NCBI GenBank assembly: GCA_001785805.1
Contig: MFUU01000016.1
Coordinates: 1-5,259, forward strand
Direction of reading: 5' to 3'
Origin: Candidatus Nomurabacteria bacterium RIFCSPLOWO2_01_FULL_39_17
GTDB taxonomy: Bacteria > Patescibacteriota > Minisyncoccia > Phycocordibacterales > UBA9973
Length of the DNA: 5,259 bases
Part shown: positions 4,912-5,259 of the stretch, one piece after another
How the letters are laid out: every line of letters begins with the position of its first letter
Numbering within the stretch: position 1 is the stretch's first letter
Notes under the pieces: model-generated
Seen by the model: the letters and a program-made list of their open reading frames with translations, nothing else
What the model was told of the DNA's origin: nothing
The model's database searches: none
Program-made: the position numbers and the translations under genes

Positions 4912-4950
4912 TTTAATCAAAAATTAGGCAGAGCCGTTACAGGACAAGTA

Positions 4951-4983
4951 AAAATAAAAACACCTTTCAGGTGTTTTTATTTT
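4951..4983. terminator. Strong hairpin terminator after rplL
   Basis: AAAATAAAAACACCT (4951-4965) and its exact complement (4969-4983) form a 15-bp stem with a 3-nt loop. A-rich and U-rich arms lie on both sides, so it can work in both directions. It begins 25 nt past the rplL stop and would end the ribosomal protein transcript before purH. Confidence 0.88.
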
Positions 4984-5008
4984 AGTATTTGTGAGTAAAT
5001 AAAGCAAT

Positions 5009-5259
5009 TTATTTCAATTCGATTTTTCCTCCCGCTGTTTCAATCTTTTTCTTTAAATCTTCGGCTTCGGCCTTTTTCATTCCGTCTTTCAGAGTTACTG
5101 GAGCGCCGTCAACTAAATCTTTCGCCTCTTTTAGGCCAAGACCCAAGACTTCTTTAACTATTTTCATTACCGCAATTTTCTGTTCTCCGGAAGAAGCAAG
5201 CACAACAGTAAATGCATCCTTTTCTTCAGCCGGTGCTGCGCCATTTGCGCCACTAGGAC
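5009..5259 (-). CDS. rplL: Ribosomal protein L7/L12, C-terminal part (partial)
   Basis: L7/L12 forms the stalk of the 50S subunit and recruits translation factor GTPases. The 82 visible residues cover an Ala/Gly/Pro-rich hinge (ANGAAPAEEKDAF) and the whole C-terminal domain. That domain includes KIAVMKIVKEVLGLGLKEAK with the family signature GLGLKEAKDLVD, then APVTLKDGMKKAEAEDLKKK and the end GGKIELK. The reading frame stays open to the window edge, so the N-terminal dimerisation domain (roughly 40 residues of a usual 120-130) lies outside. An internal GTG at 5203 is not a start: it falls inside the conserved domain, matching the VVL of homologues. A strong terminator follows, so it is probably the last gene of an rplJ-rplL-type operon, though rplJ is not in view. 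Confidence 0.96.
   Translation of the reverse strand, partial: PSGANGAAPAEEKDAFTVVLASSGEQKIAVMKIVKEVLGLGLKEAKDLVDGAPVTLKDGMKKAEAEDLKKKIETAGGKIELK

Noticed and set aside
4932..4944. AGCCGTTACAGGA upstream of purH resembles AGCCGTAACAGGA (1178-1190) in the 23S leader
   Set aside because: A 12 of 13 match is expected several times by chance in a window of this size, and the two copies sit in different contexts.

Overview
The window looks like a piece of an AT-rich genome from a small-genome bacterium, most likely Candidate Phyla Radiation (Patescibacteria). This rests on the mix of features: a 23S rRNA with intervening-sequence-like insertions, a short MscS-like membrane protein of the conserved-TM-helix type, a winged-helix/nucleotidyltransferase-like fusion, a divergent PurH, and start codons with little or no Shine-Dalgarno sequence. 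Phylum placement is inference. TGA works as a normal stop (PurH ends on it at a family-typical C-terminus), which argues against the TGA-glycine lineages.

Every supported gene is on the minus strand, so transcription runs from high to low coordinates. Positions 5259-5009 hold the C-terminal part of ribosomal protein L7/L12 (rplL), ending at a strong hairpin terminator (4951-4983). purH (4868-3246) follows with its own extended -10 promoter. An intergenic stretch rich in GTTA/TAAC inverted repeats (about 3084-3183) precedes a winged-helix plus nucleotidyltransferase-like protein (3083-2502), and then comes a five-helix MscS-related membrane protein (2430-1735). A small unknown acidic protein (1639-1373) follows, flanked by two near-identical terminator hairpins and probably leaderless. 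The 5' part of the 23S rRNA gene (1030 to the window edge) comes last.

The rRNA end is the most unusual part. No 16S rRNA or tRNA lies in the 4.2 kb upstream of the 23S, so it appears unlinked from 16S. A near-consensus promoter (TTGACA-17-TATACT, 1353-1325) sits inside the terminator of the gene before it. Its predicted roughly 290-nt leader has the parts of a transcription attenuator: a possible 13-codon leader peptide, an antiterminator segment, an intrinsic terminator, and two further hairpins. The 23S itself carries two 102-103-nt insertions at different helices. They share terminal stems and internal sequence, so they appear to be two copies of one IVS family.

Three protein genes (purH, the membrane protein, the 88-residue protein) share the same extended -10 sequence TGATATAAT without a clear -35 box. 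The genes do not form one pathway: they look like single transcription units, each with its own promoter, and several are followed by a terminator.
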